DNA of 7,823 bases from Campylobacterales bacterium. GTDB lineage: Bacteria > Campylobacterota > Campylobacteria > Campylobacterales > QNZT01. Under the pieces are notes generated by a model. It was not told where the DNA came from. It did no database searches and worked only from the letters and a program-made list of their open reading frames with translations. Position numbers and translations under genes: made by a program. Location: NCBI GenBank assembly GCA_027056215.1, contig JALULO010000209.1, positions 1 through 7,823 of the forward strand, written 5' to 3'. Shown here piece by piece: positions 1 through 5,769 of this stretch; position 1 is the first letter of the stretch; the number at the start of each line of letters is the position of its first letter.

Positions 1-747
1 CTTACAGAAGCTCTAAGAGGCGAGGGTGCACATATCGTTGATGAAAATGGGAAAAGATTTCTTTTTGAATATGACAAAAGAGGTGAACTTAGTCCTAGAA
101 GCCGTGTAAGTCGTGCTATCTTTGATTGGAAAAAGAAGACTGGTTTAGATGTTTATTTAAACTTTAGTATGTTTGATGAGACATTTTTCCGACACCGTTT
201 TCCCACCATATATTTTAATCTTCGCGATCTTGGATTTAATTTGCCAGAAGATGAAGTACCGATTTCACCCGCTTTTCACTATGCAATGGGTGGGATTGAA
301 ACTGATATCAATGGTAAAGTTCCTGGTATTGAAAATCTTTATGCTATTGGTGAAGTTGCATCAACGCGAGTACATGGCGCAAATAGACTTGCAAGTAACT
401 CTCTTCTTGAAGGATTGGTCTTTTCGCGAAGAGCTGTTAAAGAGATTTTAAGAAGAGATGTTGATTTTACGGTAAGAGTGTTTCCCAAAGAAGAGGAGGT
501 TTTGAAAAAACCGATTGATACAGTCTTAAAAAACCAATTAAGACATCTCATGTGGGAAGCGGCAGGTATTATTCGTGAAAGGGATAAACTTCAAGAAGCA
601 TTAGAAGAAATAGAAAAGATGCTTAAAAAAGATATTGGTAAATTATTGCGCTTACGCTTAAATACCTCAAGAAATATCGTTAAAAGTGCGATATACAGAG
701 AAGAGTCTTTAGGGGCACACTATATAATACAAAAAGGAAACACATGA
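1..747 (+). CDS. nadB: L-aspartate oxidase NadB, 3' part (5' end outside window)
   Basis: This is the C-terminal 248 residues of a flavoprotein that oxidises L-aspartate to iminoaspartate, the first step of de novo NAD synthesis, which NadA continues to quinolinate; the enzyme is cytoplasmic. The frame is open from base 1, starting LTEALRGEGA, so the in-frame ATG at 169 is internal. Visible family landmarks are SPRSRVSRA in the first third, PAFHYAMGG with the conserved His at 277-279, YAIGEV, and HGANRLASNSLLE (about 373-411) with its Arg at 385-387; these correspond to the substrate and FAD pocket of NadB. The helical C-terminal domain of the succinate dehydrogenase/fumarate reductase flavoprotein family follows (LRHLMWEAAGIIRE onward). 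The HGANRLASNSLLE motif and the length of the C-terminal domain favour NadB over SdhA/FrdA. The N-terminal FAD-binding Rossmann part, roughly 230-290 residues, lies outside the window. The stop codon overlaps the start of the next gene by 4 bases (ATGA), suggesting cotranscription and coupled translation. Confidence 0.95.
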   Translation, partial: LTEALRGEGAHIVDENGKRFLFEYDKRGELSPRSRVSRAIFDWKKKTGLDVYLNFSMFDETFFRHRFPTIYFNLRDLGFNLPEDEVPISPAFHYAMGGIETDINGKVPGIENLYAIGEVASTRVHGANRLASNSLLEGLVFSRRAVKEILRRDVDFTVRVFPKEEEVLKKPIDTVLKNQLRHLMWEAAGIIRERDKLQEALEEIEKMLKKDIGKLLRLRLNTSRNIVKSAIYREESLGAHYIIQKGNT

Positions 748-2117
748 GGATTATACTAATGTTAATGTATATGTCAATTTTAAGTTTTGCAAATGAGGCA
801 GAACAAGCGATTGATGTCATACACCATGTTTATACGGATACGTGGGTAGGGATTGCATCGCTGTTTATCTTTGTTATCGGTTATTTCTTTATCGCGGCAG
901 AAGAAACGTATCACATCAATAAAGCAAAACCTGCACTTTTTATCGGTACATTTATGTTTATGTTGATAGGTTTTTATTTCGCTATCAATGGAATTGATAC
1001 AGCACCCCTGCATATAGAGGTAAAACATCTTATTTTAGAAATTGCGGAAATCTTTTTCTTCCTTTTTGTGGCTATGACATTTATCGAAACTCTTATTGAT
1101 CGTGGTGTTTTTGAAAGATTGAAATATAATCTTGTTTCAAAAGGTTATAGTTATAAAAAGCTTTTCTGGTTAACAGGTCTTTTGGCATTTTTCATTTCAC
1201 CGATTGCTGATAACATGACAACTGCATTGATTCTTTCAACCGTTCTTTTGACGATTGATAGAAAAAATATCAAATTTTTAGTCCCTGGAGCTATCAATAT
1301 CGTTGTCGCTGCCAATGCCGGTGGTGCGTGGAGTCCGTTTGGGGATATCACAACTTTGATGTCATGGCAGGCACAAAAAGCGGAATTTATAGATTTTTTA
1401 TACCTTTTTGCACCGTCCATTACAGGATGGCTTATCACAGCATTTTTGCTGAGTCTCTCAGTTCCTGGCGGAGAACCACCATTTGATCCATCTACTGAGA
1501 AAAAACCTGTGATCAAAAAAGGTGGTATGATGACAGTATATCTAGGCGTATTTACGATAGCTTCTGCTGTTTTGGGACATCAGTATTTTGGTATGCCACC
1601 TGCATGGGGAATGATGTTTGGTTTATCACTTTTAAAACTTTACTCCTATAGTGTCAAAAGATCAGGTGAAAAAAGTTTTGATATCTATGCTAGTATGCGA
1701 TTGGTAGAAAATGATACATTGCTTTTCTTCTTTGGTATCTTGGCTGCGGTTGGGGCATTGCACTTTCTTGGTTTTCTTGATTATATCGTCAAGCTTTATG
1801 ATGTTATTGGTCCGACTGCTGGCAATGTCGGAGTTGGATTTGTTTCTGCTATCGTAGATAATGTTCCAGTTATGAGTGCGATTTTAAAAGCAGACCCTAC
1901 GATGGGCAGTGATCAATGGTTATTGGTAACATTAACTGCTGGTATCGGTGGTAGCTTGATCAGTTTTGGTTCAGCTGCTGGTGTTGGTGTTATGGGTAGA
2001 ATGCGTGGTATTTATACCTTTGGCGCACATATGAAACTTGCTTGGACTGTCCTTGTAGGGTATATAATTTCAATTATAATATGGTATATTCAATTTGAAG
2101 TTATGGGATTATATTAA
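744..2117 (+). CDS. nhaD: NhaD-type sodium:proton antiporter
   Basis: This is a 457-residue inner-membrane protein of the NhaD family (ion transporter superfamily, related to ArsB and citrate carriers), expected to exchange Na+ (or Li+) for H+ and so support sodium and pH homeostasis. About eleven or twelve hydrophobic segments run through the whole protein. The two repeat halves carry the expected polar motifs inside the membrane: SPIADNMTT at residues 152-160, NAGGAWSPFGDITT at 191-204, SAIVDNVP at 368-375 and SFGSAAGVGVMG at 407-418. The paired Asp-Asn residues (156-157 and 372-373) and the Asp in FGD (201) are the natural candidates for cation binding. The first 16 residues (to LSFANE) look like a cleavable signal peptide or first hydrophobic segment, as seen in several NhaD proteins. 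Length is normal for the family. The start is the ATG overlapping the nadB stop, preceded by AAAGGAA at 733-739 with good spacing. Family assignment is firm; the exact ion was not determined from sequence. Confidence 0.93.
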   Translation: MRIILMLMYMSILSFANEAEQAIDVIHHVYTDTWVGIASLFIFVIGYFFIAAEETYHINKAKPALFIGTFMFMLIGFYFAINGIDTAPLHIEVKHLILEIAEIFFFLFVAMTFIETLIDRGVFERLKYNLVSKGYSYKKLFWLTGLLAFFISPIADNMTTALILSTVLLTIDRKNIKFLVPGAINIVVAANAGGAWSPFGDITTLMSWQAQKAEFIDFLYLFAPSITGWLITAFLLSLSVPGGEPPFDPSTEKKPVIKKGGMMTVYLGVFTIASAVLGHQYFGMPPAWGMMFGLSLLKLYSYSVKRSGEKSFDIYASMRLVENDTLLFFFGILAAVGALHFLGFLDYIVKLYDVIGPTAGNVGVGFVSAIVDNVPVMSAILKADPTMGSDQWLLVTLTAGIGGSLISFGSAAGVGVMGRMRGIYTFGAHMKLAWTVLVGYIISIIIWYIQFEVMGLY

Positions 2118-2123
2118 TATAAA

Positions 2124-2155
2124 CATAGCAAATGAGATGATTTTCTTTTGCTATG
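2124..2155. repeat. 9-base inverted repeat between nhaD and guaA
   Basis: The arms CATAGCAAA (2124-2132) and TTTGCTATG (2147-2155) are perfect complements separated by 14 bases. It begins 6 bases after the nhaD stop codon. It could be a weak transcription terminator for nadB-nhaD, but no T-run follows the right arm. The right arm overlaps a candidate -10 element, so it could instead be an operator for guaA. Both readings are inference. Confidence 0.5.
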
Positions 2156-2157
2156 AT
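2149..2157 (+). promoter_or_regulatory. Candidate guaA promoter, extended -10 element
   Basis: TGC followed by TATGAT forms an extended -10 box (TATGAT at 2152-2157), preceded by the T-rich stretch TTTTCTTTT. In Campylobacterota the vegetative sigma factor often uses a -10 box with upstream T-rich periodicity rather than a fixed -35 box, which fits. Transcription would start near 2164 and leave a leader of roughly 23 bases, with the ribosome binding site AAAAAGG at 2173-2179. No clear -35 box is seen. Confidence 0.5.
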
Positions 2158-2186
2158 AAAACTACACCATTTAAAAAGGTCACAAC

Positions 2187-3728
2187 ATGAAAGATGTACC
2201 GATTATCGTTTTAGATTTTGGTTCTCAATACACACAACTTATCGCCAGAAGATTAAGAGAAAATGGCGTTTACTGCGAAATCGTTCCTTACAATGAATCG
2301 ATCGAATCCATCAAAGCAAAAAATCCAAAAGGAATCATCTTAAGCGGTGGTCCAGCTTCTGTTTATGCTGATGATGCTTACCATCCTGATGAAGCGATAT
2401 TTGAACTGGGTTTACCGATGCTTGGGATCTGTTACGGTATGCAATTGATCACGCAACATTTTGGTGGTGTGGTGATTGCCGCAGATCAACATGAGTATGG
2501 AAAAGCGAAGTTGATGATCGAAAACAAAGAATCTGCTATTTTTAAAGATATCACTGATGGTTCTGTTGTATGGATGAGTCATGGTGATCGTGTAGATATG
2601 CTACCTGATGATTTTGATATGATCGGATATAGTGATAACTCTCCTTATGCAGCGATAGCCAATGAAGCTAAAAAGATTTACGCTTTACAATTTCACCCAG
2701 AAGTGCAACACTCTGTTGAGGGTGCAAAACTCTTGAAAAACTTTGCAAAGCATATCTGCGGTATCGAAAGCACATGGAATATGGGTTCATTTGCCAAAGA
2801 GAAAATCGAACAGATTCGACAACAAGTGGGTGACAAAAAAGTGCTTTGCGGTGTCAGTGGTGGTGTTGATAGCTCTGTTGTTGCTACACTGCTTTATGAA
2901 GCTATTGGTGATCAACTTGTACCTATCTTTGTCGATCAGGGATTGCTTCGTGCCGGTGAGAGGGAGCAGGTTGAAGCGATGTTTAAACAACGTGTGGGAA
3001 TAGATCTCATCACGATTGATGCAACAGAAGAATTTTTGGATAAATTAAAAGGGATTATCGATCCTGAGCAAAAACGTAAAATCATCGGGGAGACTTTTAT
3101 ACGTGTGTTTGACAGAGAAGCCTCTAAACACGAAGGTATAGAGTTTTTAGCACAAGGGACACTTTATACGGATGTGATCGAATCAGTCTCCGTCAAAGGA
3201 CCTTCTAAAACGATCAAATCACATCACAATGTCGGTGGACTACCTGATTGGATGACGTTTGAGCTGATAGAACCATTGCGTGAAATCTTCAAAGATGAGG
3301 TACGCAAACTTGGATTAGAACTGGGACTTCCAAAAGAGATGATTGGTAGACACCCATTTCCAGGACCTGGACTTGCTATCAGAATCATGGGCGAAGTAAC
3401 ACCCAATGAGTTACGATTGTTAAGAGAATCAGATACAATCATGCAAGAAGAACTCAAATCTTCAGGAAATTATGACAAAGTTTGGCAAGCGTTTACCGTT
3501 GTGCTCAATGTCAAAAGTGTTGGTGTGATGGGTGATAACAGAACCTATGACAACACGGTATGTGTCAGAATGGTAGAATCGGTAGATGGTATGACAGCAA
3601 CCTTCGCCCATATCCCACATGCTGTATTAGAACGCATCAGTACACGTATCATCAATGAAGTAGACGGTATCAATCGTGTTGTGTATGATATAACCTCCAA
3701 ACCTCCCGGAACGATTGAGTGGGAGTAA
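2187..3728 (+). CDS. guaA: Glutamine-hydrolysing GMP synthase
   Basis: This complete 513-residue enzyme converts XMP, ATP and glutamine to GMP, the last step of guanine nucleotide synthesis; it is cytoplasmic and normally dimeric. The N-terminal class I glutamine amidotransferase domain (about 1-190) has the oxyanion-strand segment ILSGGPASVY, the nucleophile Cys82 in GICYGMQ, and the His170/Glu172 pair in QFHPEV that completes the triad. The ATP pyrophosphatase domain (about 200-390) carries the PP-loop SGGVDSS at 223-229, AQGTLYTDVIES at 321-332 and KSHHNVGGLP at 343-352. The C-terminal dimerisation domain starts near RHPFPGPGLAIR (387-398) and ends with the typical KPPGTIEWE, so the protein is intact and of usual length. 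The ATG follows AAAAAGG with 7 bases of spacing. It appears to head a guaA, DUF3137, hemD cluster: the next gene begins 3 bases after its stop codon. Confidence 0.98.
   Translation: MKDVPIIVLDFGSQYTQLIARRLRENGVYCEIVPYNESIESIKAKNPKGIILSGGPASVYADDAYHPDEAIFELGLPMLGICYGMQLITQHFGGVVIAADQHEYGKAKLMIENKESAIFKDITDGSVVWMSHGDRVDMLPDDFDMIGYSDNSPYAAIANEAKKIYALQFHPEVQHSVEGAKLLKNFAKHICGIESTWNMGSFAKEKIEQIRQQVGDKKVLCGVSGGVDSSVVATLLYEAIGDQLVPIFVDQGLLRAGEREQVEAMFKQRVGIDLITIDATEEFLDKLKGIIDPEQKRKIIGETFIRVFDREASKHEGIEFLAQGTLYTDVIESVSVKGPSKTIKSHHNVGGLPDWMTFELIEPLREIFKDEVRKLGLELGLPKEMIGRHPFPGPGLAIRIMGEVTPNELRLLRESDTIMQEELKSSGNYDKVWQAFTVVLNVKSVGVMGDNRTYDNTVCVRMVESVDGMTATFAHIPHAVLERISTRIINEVDGINRVVYDITSKPPGTIEWE
3721..3725 (+). 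promoter_or_regulatory. Ribosome binding site inside the guaA 3' end
   Basis: GGGAG lies in the last codons of guaA, 6 bases before the ATG at 3732. It is the only good Shine-Dalgarno match near the start of the DUF3137 gene. It supports that ATG over the in-frame GTG codons downstream (for example at 3786) and suggests coupled translation with guaA. Confidence 0.7.
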
Positions 3729-3731
3729 GCG

Positions 3732-4658
3732 ATGTTGCAAAATTTCTTTAAACTTTTTTTGTTTTTGAGTGTGAGTTTCGCCTCTGTGCAGGGGTTTAGT
3801 CACCCTGATACACTTGAAGGCTTATATGAAAAGAAACTTAAACCAGCTTTTGAAAAGATAAAACCACTTCAAGAGTATGCCAAAAAACGTCAAACGACCT
3901 ATATCATCTCTGCTGTTTTAGCGATTGTTGTATTTGCAATGTTTGTAAAGTACTTTAAACTTTTAGGAGCACTTGTTGCGATTATCATGATAGCTGGGGG
4001 TATCTTTTATCTCAAAAAAACAACATCCGCTATCACGCCTTACAAATCCATGTATAATCAGCAAATTCTCTCTCCTATAGGGAAATTTTGTTGTGGGTAT
4101 AGCTATAAAGATAGTGCTATTGGGCGTAGTGAAGTTTTACAAAGTAATCTTTTCTCTGCTAAGTTTAAAAATTATGATGCCCAGGGGCTTTTTATAGGAA
4201 AAGGCGTTAGATTTGGGTATGTCGATATCACTTTTGATACCAAAGAAAATGAATCTGTTGAGCGTTTTGCTGAAAATACATTTAGCGGTTTTGTTGTCAT
4301 GCTAGATCGTAAGAACAAGACAGAGGGTGTGATGGTTAGTGATGCTTTTAAAGAAAAAGTTGCGGATATCGATCCTGAATTTAGTGCATTTTTCTCAAAA
4401 CTACCAAGAAGTGGAAAATCAAATGGATTTGAACTATTTGGAAAGATAGCCCAAGAAAAGCTTGATCATTGTCATACTTTGGCATCAAAAGAGGTTGCTA
4501 TCTCTTTTACCCATGATAAAACCTATCTTTTTTGGGTGCAAAAAAACAACCCTTTTGCTGAAAATGTTTATGCAAACTTTGATCTCCAACATGCCCAAAA
4601 ATATGTAGATGCATTTAAAGCTATCGATGTTTTGATTCACACCTGTGACCATGAATAA
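3732..4658 (+). CDS. DUF3137 domain membrane protein
   Basis: This 308-residue protein of unknown function resembles the DUF3137 family. Residues 1-21 form a hydrophobic, signal-peptide-like stretch (FFKLFLFLSVSFASVQG). A charged amphipathic segment (LYEKKLKPAFEKIKPLQEYAKKRQ, 31-54) is typical of the region before the DUF3137 membrane hairpin. Two hydrophobic segments follow, at about 56-73 and 77-94. A soluble domain of about 210 residues comes next, with family-like strings SNLFSAKFKNYDAQGLFIGKG, FGYVDITFDT and FSGFVVMLDRKN. Cysteines occur as a CC pair in KFCCGYSY, in DHCHTL and in HTCDHE at the C-terminus. DUF3137 genes are often found beside lemA; no lemA is visible here. The gene starts 3 bases after guaA and its end overlaps hemD, so it is probably cotranscribed with both. 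An N-terminal signal-like segment in addition to the hairpin seems unusual to me. The family call is from pattern memory; no function is claimed. Confidence 0.8.
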   Translation: MLQNFFKLFLFLSVSFASVQGFSHPDTLEGLYEKKLKPAFEKIKPLQEYAKKRQTTYIISAVLAIVVFAMFVKYFKLLGALVAIIMIAGGIFYLKKTTSAITPYKSMYNQQILSPIGKFCCGYSYKDSAIGRSEVLQSNLFSAKFKNYDAQGLFIGKGVRFGYVDITFDTKENESVERFAENTFSGFVVMLDRKNKTEGVMVSDAFKEKVADIDPEFSAFFSKLPRSGKSNGFELFGKIAQEKLDHCHTLASKEVAISFTHDKTYLFWVQKNNPFAENVYANFDLQHAQKYVDAFKAIDVLIHTCDHE

Positions 4659-5298
4659 GATCTTTGTTTTAAGTCAAAAAGAGTTTGTATCTGCGCGAAA
4701 TCTACCTGTTATCATATTTGAATATTTTGATAAGAAGGTAGATCTTTCAAACTATGATGCGTTGATTTTTACTTCTAAAAATGGTGTTTTGGCTATTGAT
4801 AGGGTAGATCAAGGATGGAAAGCATTGCCGTCTTATTCCATCGGAAGTGGAACGAGTAAAGCGATCAAAGCACTTGATGGAAAGATCGTTTATGAAGCAA
4901 AAAGCTCTTATGGTGATGATTTTGCAAAAGAGATTAAAAAACAACTACAAGAAAAAAGAGTTCTTTTCTTACGTCCAAAAGTGGTTACATCACACTTAAA
5001 TACCATCTTAAAAGAGGCGGGTATCGCTCTTGAAGAGTTGGTGATCTATGAAACAAAATGCAACGACTGCGAGAAGCTTACAACACCACCTAAAAATGCG
5101 TATATCATCTTCTCCTCTCCCTCGACCATAACTTGTTTTTTGAAATGTTTTTCATGGGATGAAAGCTACAAAGCCATCGTTATAGGTACAAAGACAGCCT
5201 CTTTTATGCCCTCAGACATACCCTATATACTCTCAAAAAAACAGACTATTGACGCTTGTATAGCGCTTGCAGCGGAAAAAATCAAGAAAAATTACTAA
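4651..5298 (+). CDS. hemD: Uroporphyrinogen-III synthase
   Basis: This cytoplasmic enzyme cyclises hydroxymethylbilane with inversion of ring D to give uroporphyrinogen III, the precursor of heme, siroheme and cobalamin. The 215-residue protein is short, as is common for HemD. The family is very divergent, but the diagnostic strings are present: FTSKNGV (40-46), YSIGSGTSKAI (62-72), GDDFAKEI (88-95), VLFLRPK (104-110), LVIYETK with Tyr133 (130-136), FSSPSTI (154-160) and IGTKTA (178-183). They match the two-lobed fold whose cleft binds the tetrapyrrole. I chose the ATG at 4651, which gives MNKIFVLSQ and the first beta strand directly; an in-frame GTG at 4645 would add two residues. It overlaps the DUF3137 gene by 8 bases and has no strong ribosome binding site, so translation is probably coupled to that gene. 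No other heme gene is in view. Confidence 0.88.
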   Translation: MNKIFVLSQKEFVSARNLPVIIFEYFDKKVDLSNYDALIFTSKNGVLAIDRVDQGWKALPSYSIGSGTSKAIKALDGKIVYEAKSSYGDDFAKEIKKQLQEKRVLFLRPKVVTSHLNTILKEAGIALEELVIYETKCNDCEKLTTPPKNAYIIFSSPSTITCFLKCFSWDESYKAIVIGTKTASFMPSDIPYILSKKQTIDACIALAAEKIKKNY

Positions 5299-5320
5299 AA
5301 ATAAAGATTATTTACAGACT

Positions 5321-5365
5321 TTAAACTTTAATTAATAAAAATATTTATAGAATGTAAAAGTTTAA
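5321..5365. repeat. 9-base AT-rich inverted repeat upstream of the DUF309 gene
   Basis: TTAAACTTT (5321-5329) and AAAGTTTAA (5357-5365) are perfect inverted copies 27 bases apart in the hemD to DUF309 spacer. The spacer is almost entirely A and T, so such a match may arise by chance. Between the arms lies TAGAAT (5348-5353), a possible -10 box for the next gene, so an operator-like role is possible but unproven. No T-rich terminator hairpin for hemD is evident here. Confidence 0.3.
5348..5353 (+). promoter_or_regulatory. Weak candidate -10 box for the DUF309 gene
   Basis: TAGAAT, preceded by TATTTA, resembles a -10 hexamer and would give a leader of about 45 bases before the ATG at 5404. The surroundings are so AT-rich that other hexamers (for example TAATAA at 5333-5338, 16 bases after TTTACA at 5311-5316) fit about as well. 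What is reasonably supported is that a promoter lies in 5299-5385, not which box is used. Confidence 0.25.
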
Positions 5366-5387
5366 TATATTTAATATTTATATGATT

Positions 5388-5391
5388 GGAG
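5388..5391 (+). promoter_or_regulatory. Ribosome binding site for the DUF309 gene
   Basis: GGAG stands 12 bases before the ATG at 5404, slightly farther than usual. It is the only Shine-Dalgarno match nearby. It overlaps the alternative TTG start at 5386, which would have no upstream ribosome binding site, so it favours the ATG. Confidence 0.5.
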
Positions 5392-5403
5392 TTAAATAAT
5401 TTT

Positions 5404-5742
5404 ATGGAATCAACTCAAAGTATTTTTGTAAGAGCTTTAGAACATGATAAATACACTGAAGCAACACATCTTTATTTGGCTAGATGGCAAAAACTACACA
5501 AAAGTGGACAAGAAGAAGAGAAGATTTATAAAGGTCTTTTAAATGGTGCTGCTGCTTTTGATCTTGTTATGAAAGGCAAATATAGAGCTGCTAAAAAAGT
5601 ATGGAAGATTTATGAAAAGTATCGTCCCTTAATCAATGAAAATGCGGAACACTATCCAGCTTTGAAAAAAGCAGATGATATTTTGATAGATTTAAAAAGA
5701 AAATACAAAAAAGTATTTGATACAGAAAAATATAAAAAGTAA
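5404..5742 (+). CDS. Small DUF309-like helical protein
   Basis: This 112-residue, Lys-rich, probably cytoplasmic and all-helical protein has no signal peptide or membrane segment. Its core resembles the DUF309 family: an N-terminal helix (ALEHDKYTEATHLYLARWQKLHKSG, about 11-35) in the position of the family's EAHEVWE-like helix, then IYKGLLNGAAAFDLVMKGKYRAAKKVWKIYEKY (41-73) in the position of the family's GL-Q-AAA and GN-GA segments. The classical His-Glu pair of the first motif is not clearly kept (EATHLY here), so it is either a divergent member or another repeat-type helical protein. DUF309 has no established biochemical role that I can cite. The start is taken as ATG 5404; a TTG at 5386 in the same frame would add six residues. 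The gene stands alone between AT-rich DNA and the convergent valS gene. Confidence 0.72.
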   Translation: MESTQSIFVRALEHDKYTEATHLYLARWQKLHKSGQEEEKIYKGLLNGAAAFDLVMKGKYRAAKKVWKIYEKYRPLINENAEHYPALKKADDILIDLKRKYKKVFDTEKYKK

Positions 5743-5769
5743 GCTTTAAAGAGTTTAACTCTTTAAAGC
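5743..5769 (-). terminator. Palindromic terminator at the valS 3' end, between convergent genes
   Basis: GCTTTAAAGAGTT (5743-5755) and AACTCTTTAAAGC (5757-5769) form a perfect 13-base inverted repeat around one central base; a folded hairpin would have about 11 pairs and a 5-base loop. Read leftward, it is followed by TTACTTTTT, a good U-tract, so it fits an intrinsic terminator for valS. Read rightward, no T-run follows, so it would terminate the DUF309 transcript poorly unless other factors help. The right arm encodes the last valS residues (ALKS) and the loop contains its stop codon. The left arm begins immediately after the DUF309 stop codon. Confidence 0.8.

Noticed and set aside
169..171. 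ATG at 169 as the start of a separate short protein
   Set aside because: The same frame is open upstream to base 1 and encodes conserved NadB sequence, so this Met is internal.
1151..1516. A 121-codon open frame on the - strand within nhaD
   Set aside because: It is antisense to conserved NhaD membrane motifs, with no plausible ribosome binding site or family features.
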